Of a stretch of 64,000 nucleotides of DNA, positions 17,509-27,276 are shown in pieces. Below the pieces are notes generated by a model, which was not told the origin of the DNA, ran no database searches, and saw only the letters and a program-made list of their open reading frames with translations. Position numbers and translations under genes: made by a program. Each line of letters opens with the position of its first letter. The stretch's first letter is position 1. Source of the DNA: Paenibacillus sp. S150 (lineage in GTDB: Bacteria; Bacillota; Bacilli; Paenibacillales; Paenibacillaceae); the NCBI RefSeq assembly GCF_019352175.1, contig NZ_JACBYI010000001.1:124001-188000 (forward strand), read 5' to 3'.

Positions 17509-18342
17509 TTACCCTTTCACTGCACCATCCGCGATCCCCCTGATAATATACTTCTGCATTAACAAGTAGAATATAACAATCGGAGAGGCTACCAACACTA
17601 CCGCCGGCAGCTGCTTTTCCCATTGCGTGCTGTTCTCGGAAATAAAGGAGTAAGCCAATATTGGCAATGTCCATAATTTCTTGTCGCCAAGAAGAATCAT
17701 CGGCAATAAAAATGCATTCCACGTTCCAATTACATTCAGAATCGCTACGGTTAAGGTAACCGGCTGCAGCAAGGGAAGTATAATCGAAGAATAAATTCTG
17801 AATTCACCCGCTCCGTCAATCCGGGCTGACTCATCCAGGGCCATGGGAATGCCCTTTACAAAGCCGTGATACAGGAAAATCGCCATCGATAAGGATAATG
17901 CCGCCTGCACCAGGGACAGCCCGATCAAGCTGTTGACCAGATGCAAATCTTTGGCGGCCTGAGCCAGCGGAATGATGATGACCTGGGAGGGAATCAGCAT
18001 CGAAGAGATAAATAGCAACAATATGCCGCCGCTGAGTCTGGTCTTTGTCCGGGCCATTTTATAAGCCGCCATGGAGGCCGTCAGCAGCACGATGCCTACC
18101 GTTATCACCACTACAATCAAGGAGTTAACAAAATGCGACGAATAGCTTACGGTTTTCCAGGTGTCGATATAATTTTGGATGCTGAAATGGACCGGCAGCG
18201 CCAGGGGAGCATCAAAAATTTCAATATAGGAGCTTTTCACCGAATTAATGAGTACGATATATACGGGAAAGAAGAAGATTGCCGCGAAAATCAAAGTGCC
18301 GAGCAGGACAAAATTTCCGGTTATTCTTTCGCTTCTCGTCAT
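17509..18342 (-). CDS. CUT1 carbohydrate ABC transporter permease (MalG type)
   Basis: Integral membrane subunit of 277 residues with six predicted helices. The EAA cytoplasmic loop contacting the ATPase is ALDESARIDGAGEFRIYSSIILPLLQP near residues 170-195, and the C-terminus QKYIIRGIADGAVKG is diagnostic of MalG-type permeases. Its start overlaps the previous permease's stop by four bases. No ATPase gene lies in this cluster, so a shared MsmX-type ATPase elsewhere is expected. The sugar is unknown; nearby GH38 mannosidases suggest a mannose-containing oligosaccharide. Confidence 0.93.
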   Translation of the reverse strand: MTRSERITGNFVLLGTLIFAAIFFFPVYIVLINSVKSSYIEIFDAPLALPVHFSIQNYIDTWKTVSYSSHFVNSLIVVVITVGIVLLTASMAAYKMARTKTRLSGGILLLFISSMLIPSQVIIIPLAQAAKDLHLVNSLIGLSLVQAALSLSMAIFLYHGFVKGIPMALDESARIDGAGEFRIYSSIILPLLQPVTLTVAILNVIGTWNAFLLPMILLGDKKLWTLPILAYSFISENSTQWEKQLPAVVLVASPIVIFYLLMQKYIIRGIADGAVKG

Positions 18343-19232
18343 GCTTCAATCTCCTTTCTTTTCAGGAAATGAACCTCGAAGAAGGTAATGGCCAGAATGA
18401 CAACCAGCATGAAAATCGCCTGCGCGCAAGCCAAACCGTTGTTATAGGAGCTGTATGCCTGATTGTATACATTCAGGGCCAGCGACTCTGTCGACCGGTA
18501 CGGTCCCCCTTGCGTAAGGATAAAGGAAATGTCGAATTGCTTGATGCTGCCCATGGTCACCGTGAAAACTCCCACAACGATAGACGGCATAAGCAGCGGC
18601 AGCTTGATTCTGATCAATTGCTGGAACCAGTTCGCCCCGTCAATCAGCGAAGCTTCAATATAGGTATAGTCCATTTGCTGCAAACCTGCCGTGTAAATAA
18701 TCATGAGATAGCCAACCCCGGTCCACAGGGTCGTAATCACGATCGCCAGAAAGGCAAGATTCTCACTGCCGAACCAGCTCCAATTCAGAAAGGGAAGCTT
18801 GAAAATCCGGAACAAGCCTTCAAAGCCCTTGGTGAATACAAAGGTCCATGTAAAAGCGACTACCACCTGCGCCAGGACATTCGGCAGGAAGAATACCCCT
18901 CTTAAAAAGCCCTTGAGCCTTATCACCTTATCAAGAACGATGGCCAGCAGAATCGCCCCTATATTCTGCAAAACGATGGAGAGCACTGCATACTTTAACG
19001 TAAAATCTATGGAGCTGACGAAAGCGCTGTCCTTAAACATATTTATAAAATTATCAATGCCTATATAGTTGTAGCCTAAATTCAACATGGACCAATCAGT
19101 AAAAGCATACACCACGCCCCGCGCAAACGGATAGCCAATGAATAGGATCAGAAATGTAAGCGCCGGCAGAACAAAAAGCATCAGTCCTACATTTTTATGA
19201 CTGGAAATTCTTTCACGGAAATAAGTGCTCAT
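18339..19232 (-). CDS. CUT1 carbohydrate ABC transporter permease (MalF type)
   Basis: Membrane subunit of 297 residues from the chosen ATG at 19232. That start follows AAAGGAGAAGTAGC, which overlaps the last codons of the binding-protein gene; an upstream in-frame ATG at 19262 would add ten residues with no site of its own. MalF-type features are KNVGLMLFVLPALTFLILFIGYP at the N-terminus and the EAA loop YIEASLIDGANWFQQLIRIKLP. It pairs with the next permease to form the channel. Confidence 0.93.
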   Translation of the reverse strand: MSTYFRERISSHKNVGLMLFVLPALTFLILFIGYPFARGVVYAFTDWSMLNLGYNYIGIDNFINMFKDSAFVSSIDFTLKYAVLSIVLQNIGAILLAIVLDKVIRLKGFLRGVFFLPNVLAQVVVAFTWTFVFTKGFEGLFRIFKLPFLNWSWFGSENLAFLAIVITTLWTGVGYLMIIYTAGLQQMDYTYIEASLIDGANWFQQLIRIKLPLLMPSIVVGVFTVTMGSIKQFDISFILTQGGPYRSTESLALNVYNQAYSSYNNGLACAQAIFMLVVILAITFFEVHFLKRKEIEA

Positions 19233-19233
19233 G

Positions 19234-20517
19234 CTACTTCTCCTTTGGAATATATGAGTCAAACACCTTTTGTTCTTCCGCGATCGCCTGCTCCTTGGTC
19301 AGTTTGTCGAGCAGGAATTTCTGGGCAATCGGTTTCAGTTTGTCGGCAAATCCTGCGGGCATGATGTTATATCCCCACATACTGGTGATATCGCCTTGGC
19401 TGATCAGATCTGCAGCATTGGAGCTAAGCTGATTGCCGACCGGCGTGACTCCCTTGATTGGAGAGAGGCTCTGCATATCATTTCCCCACCAGGCTTTGGC
19501 GGTATCGGAGGTAACCAGCCAATCCACAAACTCCTTTGCTTCCTTCACATGCTTACCTCCCATACCCACATGGGCAGCAACGCCGACACTGGTATAAATC
19601 TTGGCATCCTTGGGGTCCTCGCTCAGAGGCACCGGCATAAGACCGATTCTGACATTGGGATCTGCTTTTATAATGGAAGTGTAGGGAGCTTCAACGATCA
19701 TCCCCACTTTTCCTTGGGCCAGAAGTACCGCAGTCGGATCCTTATCCGCATCAAACGGCTTATCCTGGGTGTTTTCTTTTACAAGAGTCATCATGTTGTA
19801 TATTTTATCGATAAAGGTAAAGTCCGTTAATTTCTTCTCGTGCGCCAGCAGGGCCTTGAGTTCATCAGGGTATTTATCCCCGTCTATGGAATAAGGGAAA
19901 GTGTGCAGATGCCCAATCAGGGAAGCGTTTTTAAAACCGGCTCCAAAAGGGATGACATCTATCGCCTTCAGCTTGGCAATGACTGCCTCCAGCTCGCCAA
20001 GCGTCTTGGGAAGCTCAGTAATCCCCGCTTTCTCAAATACATCCTTGTTGTACAGGAATCCCCAGGCTTCCGTTGTCAGCGGTGCGCCGATTCTTTTGCC
20101 ATCGGTGGTGGTAACTGCCGGGTAGGCATCCTCACTGATTTCACTCCAGAAGGATTCCTGGGTCAGATCCTCGCTTGCTGCGGCATACAGCTGATTTTTT
20201 TCATAAGGGCCGGACATGAACACGTCAGGAATATCACCAGTAGCAATCTTGGTCTGAAGTACTTTATCATAGTCTGCGCCATTGCTCTGATTAATTATGG
20301 TTACATTCGGATGCTCATCATGATACAGCTCGACCAGTTTGGCCATTTGGGCATCATAGCCCTGGATGAAGTTGTAGAAGGTCAGTTCGGCCTTCTCAGC
20401 CGGTGCATCCCCTGAATCTGGCGAAGAATTGGTTTGTGAATCTGTGGAATTGCCGCATGCGCTGACCACCGCAAGAACCACACAGCAGAGCAATACCGTT
20501 ACTAATGACTTTTTCAT
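19234..20517 (-). CDS. Extracellular sugar-binding lipoprotein
   Basis: Substrate-binding component of the CUT1 transporter encoded next to it, 427 residues, family 1 solute-binding fold. The lipoprotein signal ends in VSAC with the lipidated Cys at 21, followed by a Ser/Asn/Asp-rich linker. Interior motifs such as GDIPDVFMSGPYEKNQL and VGVAAHVGMGGKHVKEAKEFVDWL are typical. It is the first gene of the transporter, kinase and regulator operon. A cre-like site lies about 70 bases upstream. Confidence 0.93.
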   Translation of the reverse strand: MKKSLVTVLLCCVVLAVVSACGNSTDSQTNSSPDSGDAPAEKAELTFYNFIQGYDAQMAKLVELYHDEHPNVTIINQSNGADYDKVLQTKIATGDIPDVFMSGPYEKNQLYAAASEDLTQESFWSEISEDAYPAVTTTDGKRIGAPLTTEAWGFLYNKDVFEKAGITELPKTLGELEAVIAKLKAIDVIPFGAGFKNASLIGHLHTFPYSIDGDKYPDELKALLAHEKKLTDFTFIDKIYNMMTLVKENTQDKPFDADKDPTAVLLAQGKVGMIVEAPYTSIIKADPNVRIGLMPVPLSEDPKDAKIYTSVGVAAHVGMGGKHVKEAKEFVDWLVTSDTAKAWWGNDMQSLSPIKGVTPVGNQLSSNAADLISQGDITSMWGYNIMPAGFADKLKPIAQKFLLDKLTKEQAIAEEQKVFDSYIPKEK

Positions 20518-20586
20518 TGAATTTCCCCCAACTGAGTAATGTATTTTTTATCTGGCAGCTAAGATCGTACGAATCTTATGGCTCAA

Positions 20587-20602
20587 TGATAAAGCGTTTA
20601 CA
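20587..20602 (-). promoter_or_regulatory. Probable cre (CcpA) site upstream of the binding-protein gene
   Basis: On the minus strand this reads TGTAAACGCTTTATCA. It matches the cre core (TGNAANCGNWWNCA) apart from two extra bases before the final CA. It lies about 70 bases upstream of the start codon, in the promoter zone, consistent with repression in the presence of glucose. Confidence 0.45.
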
Positions 20603-20691
20603 ATACAAAGGGAATGTAAAATATTGAACAGGGCTTGTAAAAAAGAGAAGTTCTTGGCTGGAAAAAGAACAGCTCTGGCTATTTTCAAAAG

Positions 20692-20726
20692 CTAAAAAGC
20701 CAACTCGCACGGAGCAGGCTTTTTAG
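20692..20726. terminator. Terminator of the large alpha-mannosidase gene
   Basis: CTAAAAAGCC and GGCTTTTTAG form a ten-pair stem around 15 bases. Read on the minus strand it lies nine bases after the mannosidase stop, and the stem itself contributes the T-run (GGCTTTTTAGCTTTT). It separates that operon from the next transporter operon. Confidence 0.75.
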
Positions 20727-20734
20727 TTTTCCGG

Positions 20735-23700
20735 CTACAGGATGGCAAAGTCAACAATAAACGTTTTAATCTCATATGGATTTAACTGAAAGGCAATGAT
20801 GGACGAGTTCTGCTTGTCTCCCTGTCCCCGCTCCAGCAGGTCGCATTCTTCCCAGCCCTTGATCGGGTAATCGCTGGTTAACTCGACCTGGCTTCGGGAG
20901 CCGGTATATTCGTGCAAGCGGACGATTACACCGTTTCCGTCCTCCGCCTTCTTGACCGTGTCGACAGAAACACCCTTTGCCGCGGTATGGAAAAGTGATT
21001 TGCCCGTATTTGCAGAGCTGCCGAAACAGGCAAATAGCGGATTGTTCAGCATCCAGGCCTCTTCCGCAGTCCGGGCCTCCACCCAGTCTCCGCTATGGGG
21101 CAGCAGCGAGTACGTAAAATGATGCTCGCCTTGATCTGCGTTCGGATCCGGATGTATTGCCGATTTGAGCAGAGACAGCCGGATTACGTTATCCTTAATG
21201 TCATGGCCGTATTTGCAGTCATTCAGCAGGCTGACCCCGTAGGTGCGTTCCGACAAATCGACCCACTGATGTCCTACCGTTTCAAATCTGGCCATATCCC
21301 AGCTTGTATTCCAGTGCGTCGGCCGTTTTACATTGCCGAACTGGATATCATAGGTTGCTTCCGTTGCGCGCACAGCGACCGGAAAGGCCGTCTTCAGCAA
21401 TTGCTGGCGCTCCCGCCAGTCCATAACCGTCGCGAAATCGATGCGGCGGTTATGGGCATAGACCGTCATGTCCTGCACAATCGAAGAATTCATGTAGTTC
21501 CATTTAAAGCGGACCGTGGAGAGAAGCGGACCGTTAACCACCAACTCTGCGGATTGCAGTTCTCTGATCTCACGGGCCTTCTCCTGATAATAGATATCGA
21601 TATCCCACGCATTATGCGCCATCGGCTTATCCTCAAACACCTGGAGAATATTTCCGCATGTGCCTGCAGCCAGGACTTCCCGCTTTGCCTCACGGTCATA
21701 AATGGACGTGAATTGTCCGGCTTCATTCCATTCCAGGACATAATAAGGAGTAACCAGACGGGAATCCCGCAGGTCAAACGGGCCTGCCCCTGCCCCTTGC
21801 CGCTCCACGCTTTGCGGCATAAACCAAAGAGTCTGCTTGCCAAGTGCAGGCAGCTTCTCCGCGCGCACTCGCCATGCTTCGCCCTCGCGCTGGGCCTGCA
21901 GTAATTTCCCGGCCGCATCATGCCATAGTCCATCTTCCATACCCGGTTGAAGCGGAATAGTGACTGTATCTGTACGCACGAAAGAGGCGCTGTTATATAT
22001 TTCTACAGCGGTCTTTCCCGGAGAAGAAGGAGCGCTGAACGTCTGGCTCTCAGCCGCCGAAGCTCTCGCTTCCTTCCCGATAAGCTCCGCTGCTGCATAC
22101 TCCACGCGTGAGTCCGCATAGACCTCGCCTATGGAAGAGCCCGGAATAATATCATGGAATTGATTGCGCAGTATCGTCTGCCACCCCTCCAGCAGCTTCG
22201 CCTGCGGATACGCCTCCCAGCTCCCGCGTTCAACGGCATTCAGTGTCTGGAGCCATTCCACTTCCCGGTAGAGCAGCTCCAGCTTGCGGTTCATCCGTTT
22301 ATTATAGGCCTGGCTCGTGTAGGTTCCCCGGTGATATTCCAGATACAGCTCGCCATCCCAGGTATGGACATACTCGTCTGTTGTTTCTGCCGTCTGCTGC
22401 AAGCGTGCAAAATACTCATCCGCTCTGCCGGTTACTACCTTCGGCAGACCGGGCATATTCTCCAGCCGCCGCCGCATCTCCAGCATTTCCCGGTTCACCC
22501 CGCCGCCTCCATCGCCATAGCCGTAGGACAACAGCAATTGCTGATTGAGAGATTTGTTGCGGTACTGATCCCAGATGCCTTTTACAGAAAAAGGCTCTAT
22601 CACACCGTTGTATGTATAGAACCATCCCTTGGGCTTCTCAGTCTCCGGTGCGGTGATAAAATGCGTCAGCACCTCAGAACCGTCGATTCCGCGCCATTTA
22701 AAGGTATCATGCGGCATCCGGTTGTATTGATTCCAGCTGATCTTTGTCGTCATAAAGGTATCAATGCCCGATTTTTTGAGAATCTGCGGCAAAGCCCAGC
22801 TGTATCCGAATACATCGGGCAGCCATAAGTACCGGCACTCCACACCGAATTCCTCGTAAAAAAACCTTGTCCCATAGAGAATCTGCCGGACAAGCGACTC
22901 ACCGCTGGTCAGATTGCAATCAGCCTCCAGCCACATGGCGCCGCCGGCCTCCCAGCGGCCTTCCCTCACCCGCGCCTTGATCTTCTCATAGATTTCAGGA
23001 TAATCCGCTTGGATATAGGCATACAGCTGCGGCTGAGTCTGCAGAAAGACATACTCCGGAAACTGCTCCATCAGCTGCAGGACCGTTGAGAAGGAACGGG
23101 CGGCCTTCTCTCTCGTATGCGTCAAGCGCCACAGCCAGGCAACATCAATGTGGGTATGCCCGATGGCTGTCACCGTAACTTCGGATTCCTGCCGCATACC
23201 CGCCAGGCGATCCGCAAGCTCGCGCGCCGCTTCTCCGACAGAGGCGTAGAAGCTCTCCGAGCCCGCCCGGGACCAATCGATTCGTAAAAAGGCGGAATCC
23301 AGCACCTTCAGGAGCTGATGCTTCTCCGGACGGTCCTCCGGCAGCACCTTGACCGTGCCAAGAATAGCGCGCCCGTTGTAGTACAAATCATCTGCCGCCC
23401 CGTCAAGCCAGGCCAGGTCGGCACGCTTCAGCTGATGCTCCTGTTCCGCCGGTTCCCCGCCTCCCTCCAGCCCGGACCATAACCGGAAATCAACGGCCGC
23501 CTCTTTTCCCGCATATTCCTGCGGCAGGAACACCTCCTGATGGTTGTGGTCAACCCCCTGAAACGGTTTTCCCTCCAGATACAGCAAGGATTCAAATCCT
23601 GAATTGTTGCCGCCGCCCGTCTTCCCGAAGTCGAAGATGCCGACAATCCGCCGCTCCTTCCACTCTGCAGGAACGGATACTGTACGCGAGAGCCACACAT

Positions 23701-23893
23701 ACAGATCTCTGCCCTTCCAGCGCTCGCTTGTGTTAACCGTGCTGCTGCCTTCCAGGCGGGGAACACGGCGGATTCCATTCGCGTTCTCCTTATCCACTTG
23801 AAAGAACCATTCATCCAGATGGATAGAATCGCGGTACCGGTAAGCTGAAAGCTCATTTATCCTTAGTTGAAGCTTTTCCGTTGTGTAAAACAT
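20735..23893 (-). CDS. GH38 alpha-mannosidase, Man2C1-like
   Basis: Retaining, zinc-dependent alpha-mannosidase of 1052 residues, probably cytoplasmic since no signal peptide is seen. An N-terminal beta domain (about 1-235) is typical of the Man2C1/class III branch. The catalytic barrel follows with GHTHIDVAWLWR (zinc ligands His248 and Asp250) and LPDVFGYSWALPQ (Asp360, zinc ligand and nucleophile). The C-terminal half has the large beta-sandwich. The gene follows a CUT1 transporter after 29 bases on the same strand, so it most likely cleaves imported mannose-containing oligosaccharides. It differs strongly from the second GH38 in this window, so the two probably act on different linkages. 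Confidence 0.94.
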   Translation of the reverse strand: MFYTTEKLQLRINELSAYRYRDSIHLDEWFFQVDKENANGIRRVPRLEGSSTVNTSERWKGRDLYVWLSRTVSVPAEWKERRIVGIFDFGKTGGGNNSGFESLLYLEGKPFQGVDHNHQEVFLPQEYAGKEAAVDFRLWSGLEGGGEPAEQEHQLKRADLAWLDGAADDLYYNGRAILGTVKVLPEDRPEKHQLLKVLDSAFLRIDWSRAGSESFYASVGEAARELADRLAGMRQESEVTVTAIGHTHIDVAWLWRLTHTREKAARSFSTVLQLMEQFPEYVFLQTQPQLYAYIQADYPEIYEKIKARVREGRWEAGGAMWLEADCNLTSGESLVRQILYGTRFFYEEFGVECRYLWLPDVFGYSWALPQILKKSGIDTFMTTKISWNQYNRMPHDTFKWRGIDGSEVLTHFITAPETEKPKGWFYTYNGVIEPFSVKGIWDQYRNKSLNQQLLLSYGYGDGGGGVNREMLEMRRRLENMPGLPKVVTGRADEYFARLQQTAETTDEYVHTWDGELYLEYHRGTYTSQAYNKRMNRKLELLYREVEWLQTLNAVERGSWEAYPQAKLLEGWQTILRNQFHDIIPGSSIGEVYADSRVEYAAAELIGKEARASAAESQTFSAPSSPGKTAVEIYNSASFVRTDTVTIPLQPGMEDGLWHDAAGKLLQAQREGEAWRVRAEKLPALGKQTLWFMPQSVERQGAGAGPFDLRDSRLVTPYYVLEWNEAGQFTSIYDREAKREVLAAGTCGNILQVFEDKPMAHNAWDIDIYYQEKAREIRELQSAELVVNGPLLSTVRFKWNYMNSSIVQDMTVYAHNRRIDFATVMDWRERQQLLKTAFPVAVRATEATYDIQFGNVKRPTHWNTSWDMARFETVGHQWVDLSERTYGVSLLNDCKYGHDIKDNVIRLSLLKSAIHPDPNADQGEHHFTYSLLPHSGDWVEARTAEEAWMLNNPLFACFGSSANTGKSLFHTAAKGVSVDTVKKAEDGNGVIVRLHEYTGSRSQVELTSDYPIKGWEECDLLERGQGDKQNSSIIAFQLNPYEIKTFIVDFAIL

Positions 23894-23922
23894 AAAAGCA
23901 CCCTTTCGTTGGCATATGTTAT

Positions 23923-24798
23923 TTAACCTTTAATTCCCGCATTCGCAAAGCCTTGCACGATGTAGCGCTGCAAGAACAGGAAGATAAGAACAGGAGGCAG
24001 CACCGACATTGTGGAAAGTGCAAAAATCAGGGGATAATTGCGGTCTCCCACCTGCTGCAGGGAAGCTACCAGGGTTCCCACATACCCGGGCAAAGTCGTA
24101 TAGCTTGGCGTGTTGACATAGATAAACGGAGTCATAAAGTCATTCCACGTCGCAAGTACGACATTGATAAACACAGTGACAATAATCGGAACCTGAATGG
24201 GAATAATCACCCGGAATATCGTTCTGAAGAAGCCGCTGCCATCAATGTATGCCGCCTCTTCATAATCCTTGGGCAACGAGTTCATCGACTGCCGGAATAA
24301 ATAAATCCATACCACATAGCCCGGACTAAGGAGCACATACAGGACAGCGGGATGGTCAATCAGGCCGCTGCCTCCAAAGCCGGTCCAGTTGTTGCCGCCC
24401 AGGAAGGGAAGCCGGGCCATCTCAACATACGTAGGGATCAAAGTCAAAACACCGGGGATCATATTGGCGCAGATAATAAAATAAAACAAAGCATTTTTAC
24501 CTTTGAAATTCAGACGGGACATAATATAGCCAATCATCACGGCAAATCCGGTGATTAGCACCCCGTACCAGAGCGATCTCGTCACCGTATTCGCAAAGGG
24601 CCGCAGCAGCCCGCTTTGAAAAAAAGCCCTGTATGAATCCATGACCGGATTCGTTGGAATCGGCAGCAGCCGGCCCAGATTCTGAAATTCCTTTTTGTCG
24701 AAAAGTCCGGCAAGCACCGAGAACAGAAAAGGATAAATCATTACAACCGCGCCGACACTCAGCAGAAGGAAGATTAATATCCGTCCGATGCGCTTCAT
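23923..24798 (-). CDS. CUT1 carbohydrate ABC transporter permease (MalG type)
   Basis: Membrane subunit, 291 residues from the ATG at 24798, which has AAAGGAGG at good spacing; a longer in-frame ATG at 24837 lies inside the previous gene. The EAA loop is DYEEAAYIDGSGFFRTIFRVIIP and the end RYIVQGFANAGIKG is the MalG signature. Its start lies one base after the stop of the partner permease (TAACATG). It forms the second CUT1 transporter of the mannoside block. Confidence 0.93.
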   Translation of the reverse strand: MKRIGRILIFLLLSVGAVVMIYPFLFSVLAGLFDKKEFQNLGRLLPIPTNPVMDSYRAFFQSGLLRPFANTVTRSLWYGVLITGFAVMIGYIMSRLNFKGKNALFYFIICANMIPGVLTLIPTYVEMARLPFLGGNNWTGFGGSGLIDHPAVLYVLLSPGYVVWIYLFRQSMNSLPKDYEEAAYIDGSGFFRTIFRVIIPIQVPIIVTVFINVVLATWNDFMTPFIYVNTPSYTTLPGYVGTLVASLQQVGDRNYPLIFALSTMSVLPPVLIFLFLQRYIVQGFANAGIKG

Positions 24799-24799
24799 G

Positions 24800-25693
24800 T
24801 TAATCTGCCTCCTTTGTGAACATGCGCAAATAAACAATGGTTATCATAACGGTCAGCAGTCCCAAAACCACGGACGAAGCCCCAGCCATTCCGAAGTTAT
24901 AGCTTTGCAAGCCATCGCGGTAAATCCGGTACATCAAAAGATCCGTCGCGCCATTCGGGCCGCCCCTGGTCAGCAGCAGGACAATGTCATACATTTGCAT
25001 CACGCCGATAATTTCACGGATAAAATTAAAGGCTGCAATCGACCTCAGGCCGGGAAAGGTTATGTAGCGCAGCATTTGAAGCCGGTTGGCCCCATCCACC
25101 TTCGAAGCTTCATAAAGCGTCGGATCAATGGATTGCAGTCCCGCAAGCCAGATGATGGCCAATGGCCCCACATTCCTCCACACATAAAAGGCTACGATCC
25201 AGAACACCATCCAGCCGCCGGAATAGGACCAGATCACAGGCTCCAGCCCCAGCCATTCCAGAAAACCGTTCAAACCCCCGCCATGGGGAATCAGCAGGGC
25301 GACGATAACCGCTGCGGTTGCCGATACAGCGGCAATATTCGGCAGATAATAGATGGAACGGAAAATGCCTTTTCCCCGGATCGAAACATTGAACAGCATT
25401 GCCAGGACAAATGAAAGCGAGATGTTGAACACCAGACACAACCCGCCGATATATAGCTGCTTCCAGATCGAAGCCAGGTAATCCGGACTTTTGAAGAAGA
25501 ACAGAAAATTGTCTAGCCCCACCCATTCCGGCATGACCGGCATGCCGTTCCATTTAAAGAAAGCAAGCAGAATGCCTGCAATAAGCGGCAATCCCACGGT
25601 AAGGCCAAACCATAACAGGAATGGTCCAATCACCGAATAGGCGATAATGGAGTCTCTGTGTTTTGTAAAGAAGGATTTCTTAAGTGTGCTCAT
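24800..25693 (-). CDS. CUT1 carbohydrate ABC transporter permease (MalF type)
   Basis: Membrane subunit of 297 residues with about six helices. The EAA loop is LYEASKVDGANRLQMLRYITFP. It lies between the binding-protein gene and the MalG-type partner on the same strand, with a 76-base gap to the former. No ATPase subunit is encoded nearby. Confidence 0.93.
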   Translation of the reverse strand: MSTLKKSFFTKHRDSIIAYSVIGPFLLWFGLTVGLPLIAGILLAFFKWNGMPVMPEWVGLDNFLFFFKSPDYLASIWKQLYIGGLCLVFNISLSFVLAMLFNVSIRGKGIFRSIYYLPNIAAVSATAAVIVALLIPHGGGLNGFLEWLGLEPVIWSYSGGWMVFWIVAFYVWRNVGPLAIIWLAGLQSIDPTLYEASKVDGANRLQMLRYITFPGLRSIAAFNFIREIIGVMQMYDIVLLLTRGGPNGATDLLMYRIYRDGLQSYNFGMAGASSVVLGLLTVMITIVYLRMFTKEAD

Positions 25694-25769
25694 TCCACAA
25701 TCATCCTTGCTGAATTAGTATTGCGCAGAAAGGAAAGAACGAGTCCAGTCTCCCTTTCTGCGCTGTTGC

Positions 25770-27140
25770 TTACTGGTTGAGATACTTCTCGGCATCCGAC
25801 TGGCCTTGCTTGAGCAGATCCGCGATTGAATCCTTGGTCATAGTGGTTTGAGCAATAATTTTTGTATTGATAATATCCCAAATCTGGGCATCATTTGTCT
25901 TGAAGACCGGAAGGCTTTTGATTTCTCCCGCCGTCATTGCTTCGATGGCTGTTTTAAGAATGGGATTGGAATCCAGGACCTCAGGATCGGCCAATGCTTC
26001 TTTATTGGCTACAGGGTTGACCCCAAGCGTAGCGAATTTCACGGCAATATCCTTGGACAGAAGGGTACGGATAATATTGAAGGCCGCTTCCTTGTTTTTC
26101 GACACTTTGGGCACTGCATAATAATCGAAGCCTACCAGCACATTCCCCTGTTTGCCGCCCTCTTCCGCAGCCGGCAGCTGGGCCACCCCGTAATTGATTT
26201 TATTTGTTGCCGCACCGCTTGCCTGCCAGCTGCCGTTCACGACAAAAGCGAGAGTCTTGTCTGTTTCAAACATTCTATAAAGGGCTGCTTCGTCTGTTCC
26301 GTTGCCGACGCCCTGGGGGAAGTTCTTGTCCATCTCCCGGACAAACTCCATCGTCTTCAGCATTTCAGGGGTATCCAGCGTAACAGTGTCACCGCCGCCC
26401 CATGAACCGCCGAGGCTGTCCAGGAACGGATAAACCCGGAAGGCGCCCCCGTTATGAGGATGGGAAGGAATGCCGCCGCCAAATATTTTGCCGCCGCCAC
26501 TCGCCGTAATCTGATCTGCCGCCGCTTGCCACTGTGCCCAGGTATCCAGCTTGATGCTGTCAGGGTCCAGTCCGGCTCCGCTTAAGAGATCCTTATTATA
26601 GAACAAGAGAAATACATTCCCTTTCGGAGATACGGCAACCGGCTCTCCCGCTTCGTTTTTAATCAGGAAGTTGGGATTGACCATGTCAATAATGTCCTGC
26701 GGCAAGGGCTCCAGCAGATCCTCGGAAGCATATGAGGGCATAAAGGTCTCGCCATGAACGACGTCCGGCACATTCCCGCCCACGAAAGCCGCACGCTGCT
26801 TCTGATCCAGCTGCTCCGCCCAGCCCCAGTTGTTCCAGGTTATATCGTAATTCGTGTATTGTTCCTCAACAGCGAGGCGTGTCAGATAATTCAAGTCAGA
26901 GATTTCTACTCCATTGGTGGCTGCTTCAGTTTTCACTGTCTCCATACCGGTAGCATCCCAGCTGTTCCCGACAACGGAGAGCTTAACCTTCTGATTGGAA
27001 TCGCTTGCATTTGGTTCAGCACTTGTGCCCGCTCCATTATCGTTTGACGAAGATGTCCCACCGCACCCCGCTAAGCCTGCAGTCAATACGGTAACTGCAG
27101 CAAACGATAAAAGCGATTTCAGTTTAACTTTACCTGACAT
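25770..27140 (-). CDS. Extracellular sugar-binding lipoprotein
   Basis: Family 1 solute-binding protein of 456 residues with a lipobox LAGC (Cys at 26) followed by a low-complexity Gly/Ser/Asn linker. Interior NVPDVVHGETFMPSYASEDLLEPLP and FVVNGSWQASGA are typical. It is the first gene of the operon ending with the Man2C1-like mannosidase, and its promoter carries two GATATATC operators. The likely cargo is a mannose-containing oligosaccharide; this is inferred from the neighbours only. Confidence 0.93.
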   Translation of the reverse strand: MSGKVKLKSLLSFAAVTVLTAGLAGCGGTSSSNDNGAGTSAEPNASDSNQKVKLSVVGNSWDATGMETVKTEAATNGVEISDLNYLTRLAVEEQYTNYDITWNNWGWAEQLDQKQRAAFVGGNVPDVVHGETFMPSYASEDLLEPLPQDIIDMVNPNFLIKNEAGEPVAVSPKGNVFLLFYNKDLLSGAGLDPDSIKLDTWAQWQAAADQITASGGGKIFGGGIPSHPHNGGAFRVYPFLDSLGGSWGGGDTVTLDTPEMLKTMEFVREMDKNFPQGVGNGTDEAALYRMFETDKTLAFVVNGSWQASGAATNKINYGVAQLPAAEEGGKQGNVLVGFDYYAVPKVSKNKEAAFNIIRTLLSKDIAVKFATLGVNPVANKEALADPEVLDSNPILKTAIEAMTAGEIKSLPVFKTNDAQIWDIINTKIIAQTTMTKDSIADLLKQGQSDAEKYLNQ

Positions 27141-27176
27141 TCTGTTACCCCCTAATATATTTTGCCTACATCTCGA

Positions 27177-27222
27177 ATTATATGATATATCTTTTAAAAT
27201 ATCAATTACTTTTTGATATATC
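27177..27222 (-). promoter_or_regulatory. Promoter with two GATATATC operators upstream of the mannoside transporter operon
   Basis: On the minus strand, TTGATA (27200-27205) and TATAAT (27177-27182) are 17 bases apart. One palindrome GATATATC (27184-27191) lies in the spacer and a second (27214-27221) just upstream of the -35, 30 bases apart. This layout fits repression by one of the GntR-LacI proteins encoded directly upstream. The same arrangement recurs at 32384-32412. Confidence 0.75.
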
Positions 27223-27276
27223 TTTATATGAAAAAAGGAGGGTTTTCTCTCCCCCTCCTCCAGGAACTCCTATAAT

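Noticed and set aside
22154..22828. Open frame of 224 codons on the plus strand
   Set aside because: It lies opposite the GH38 catalytic region; it is a by-product of GC-rich codon use without start signals.
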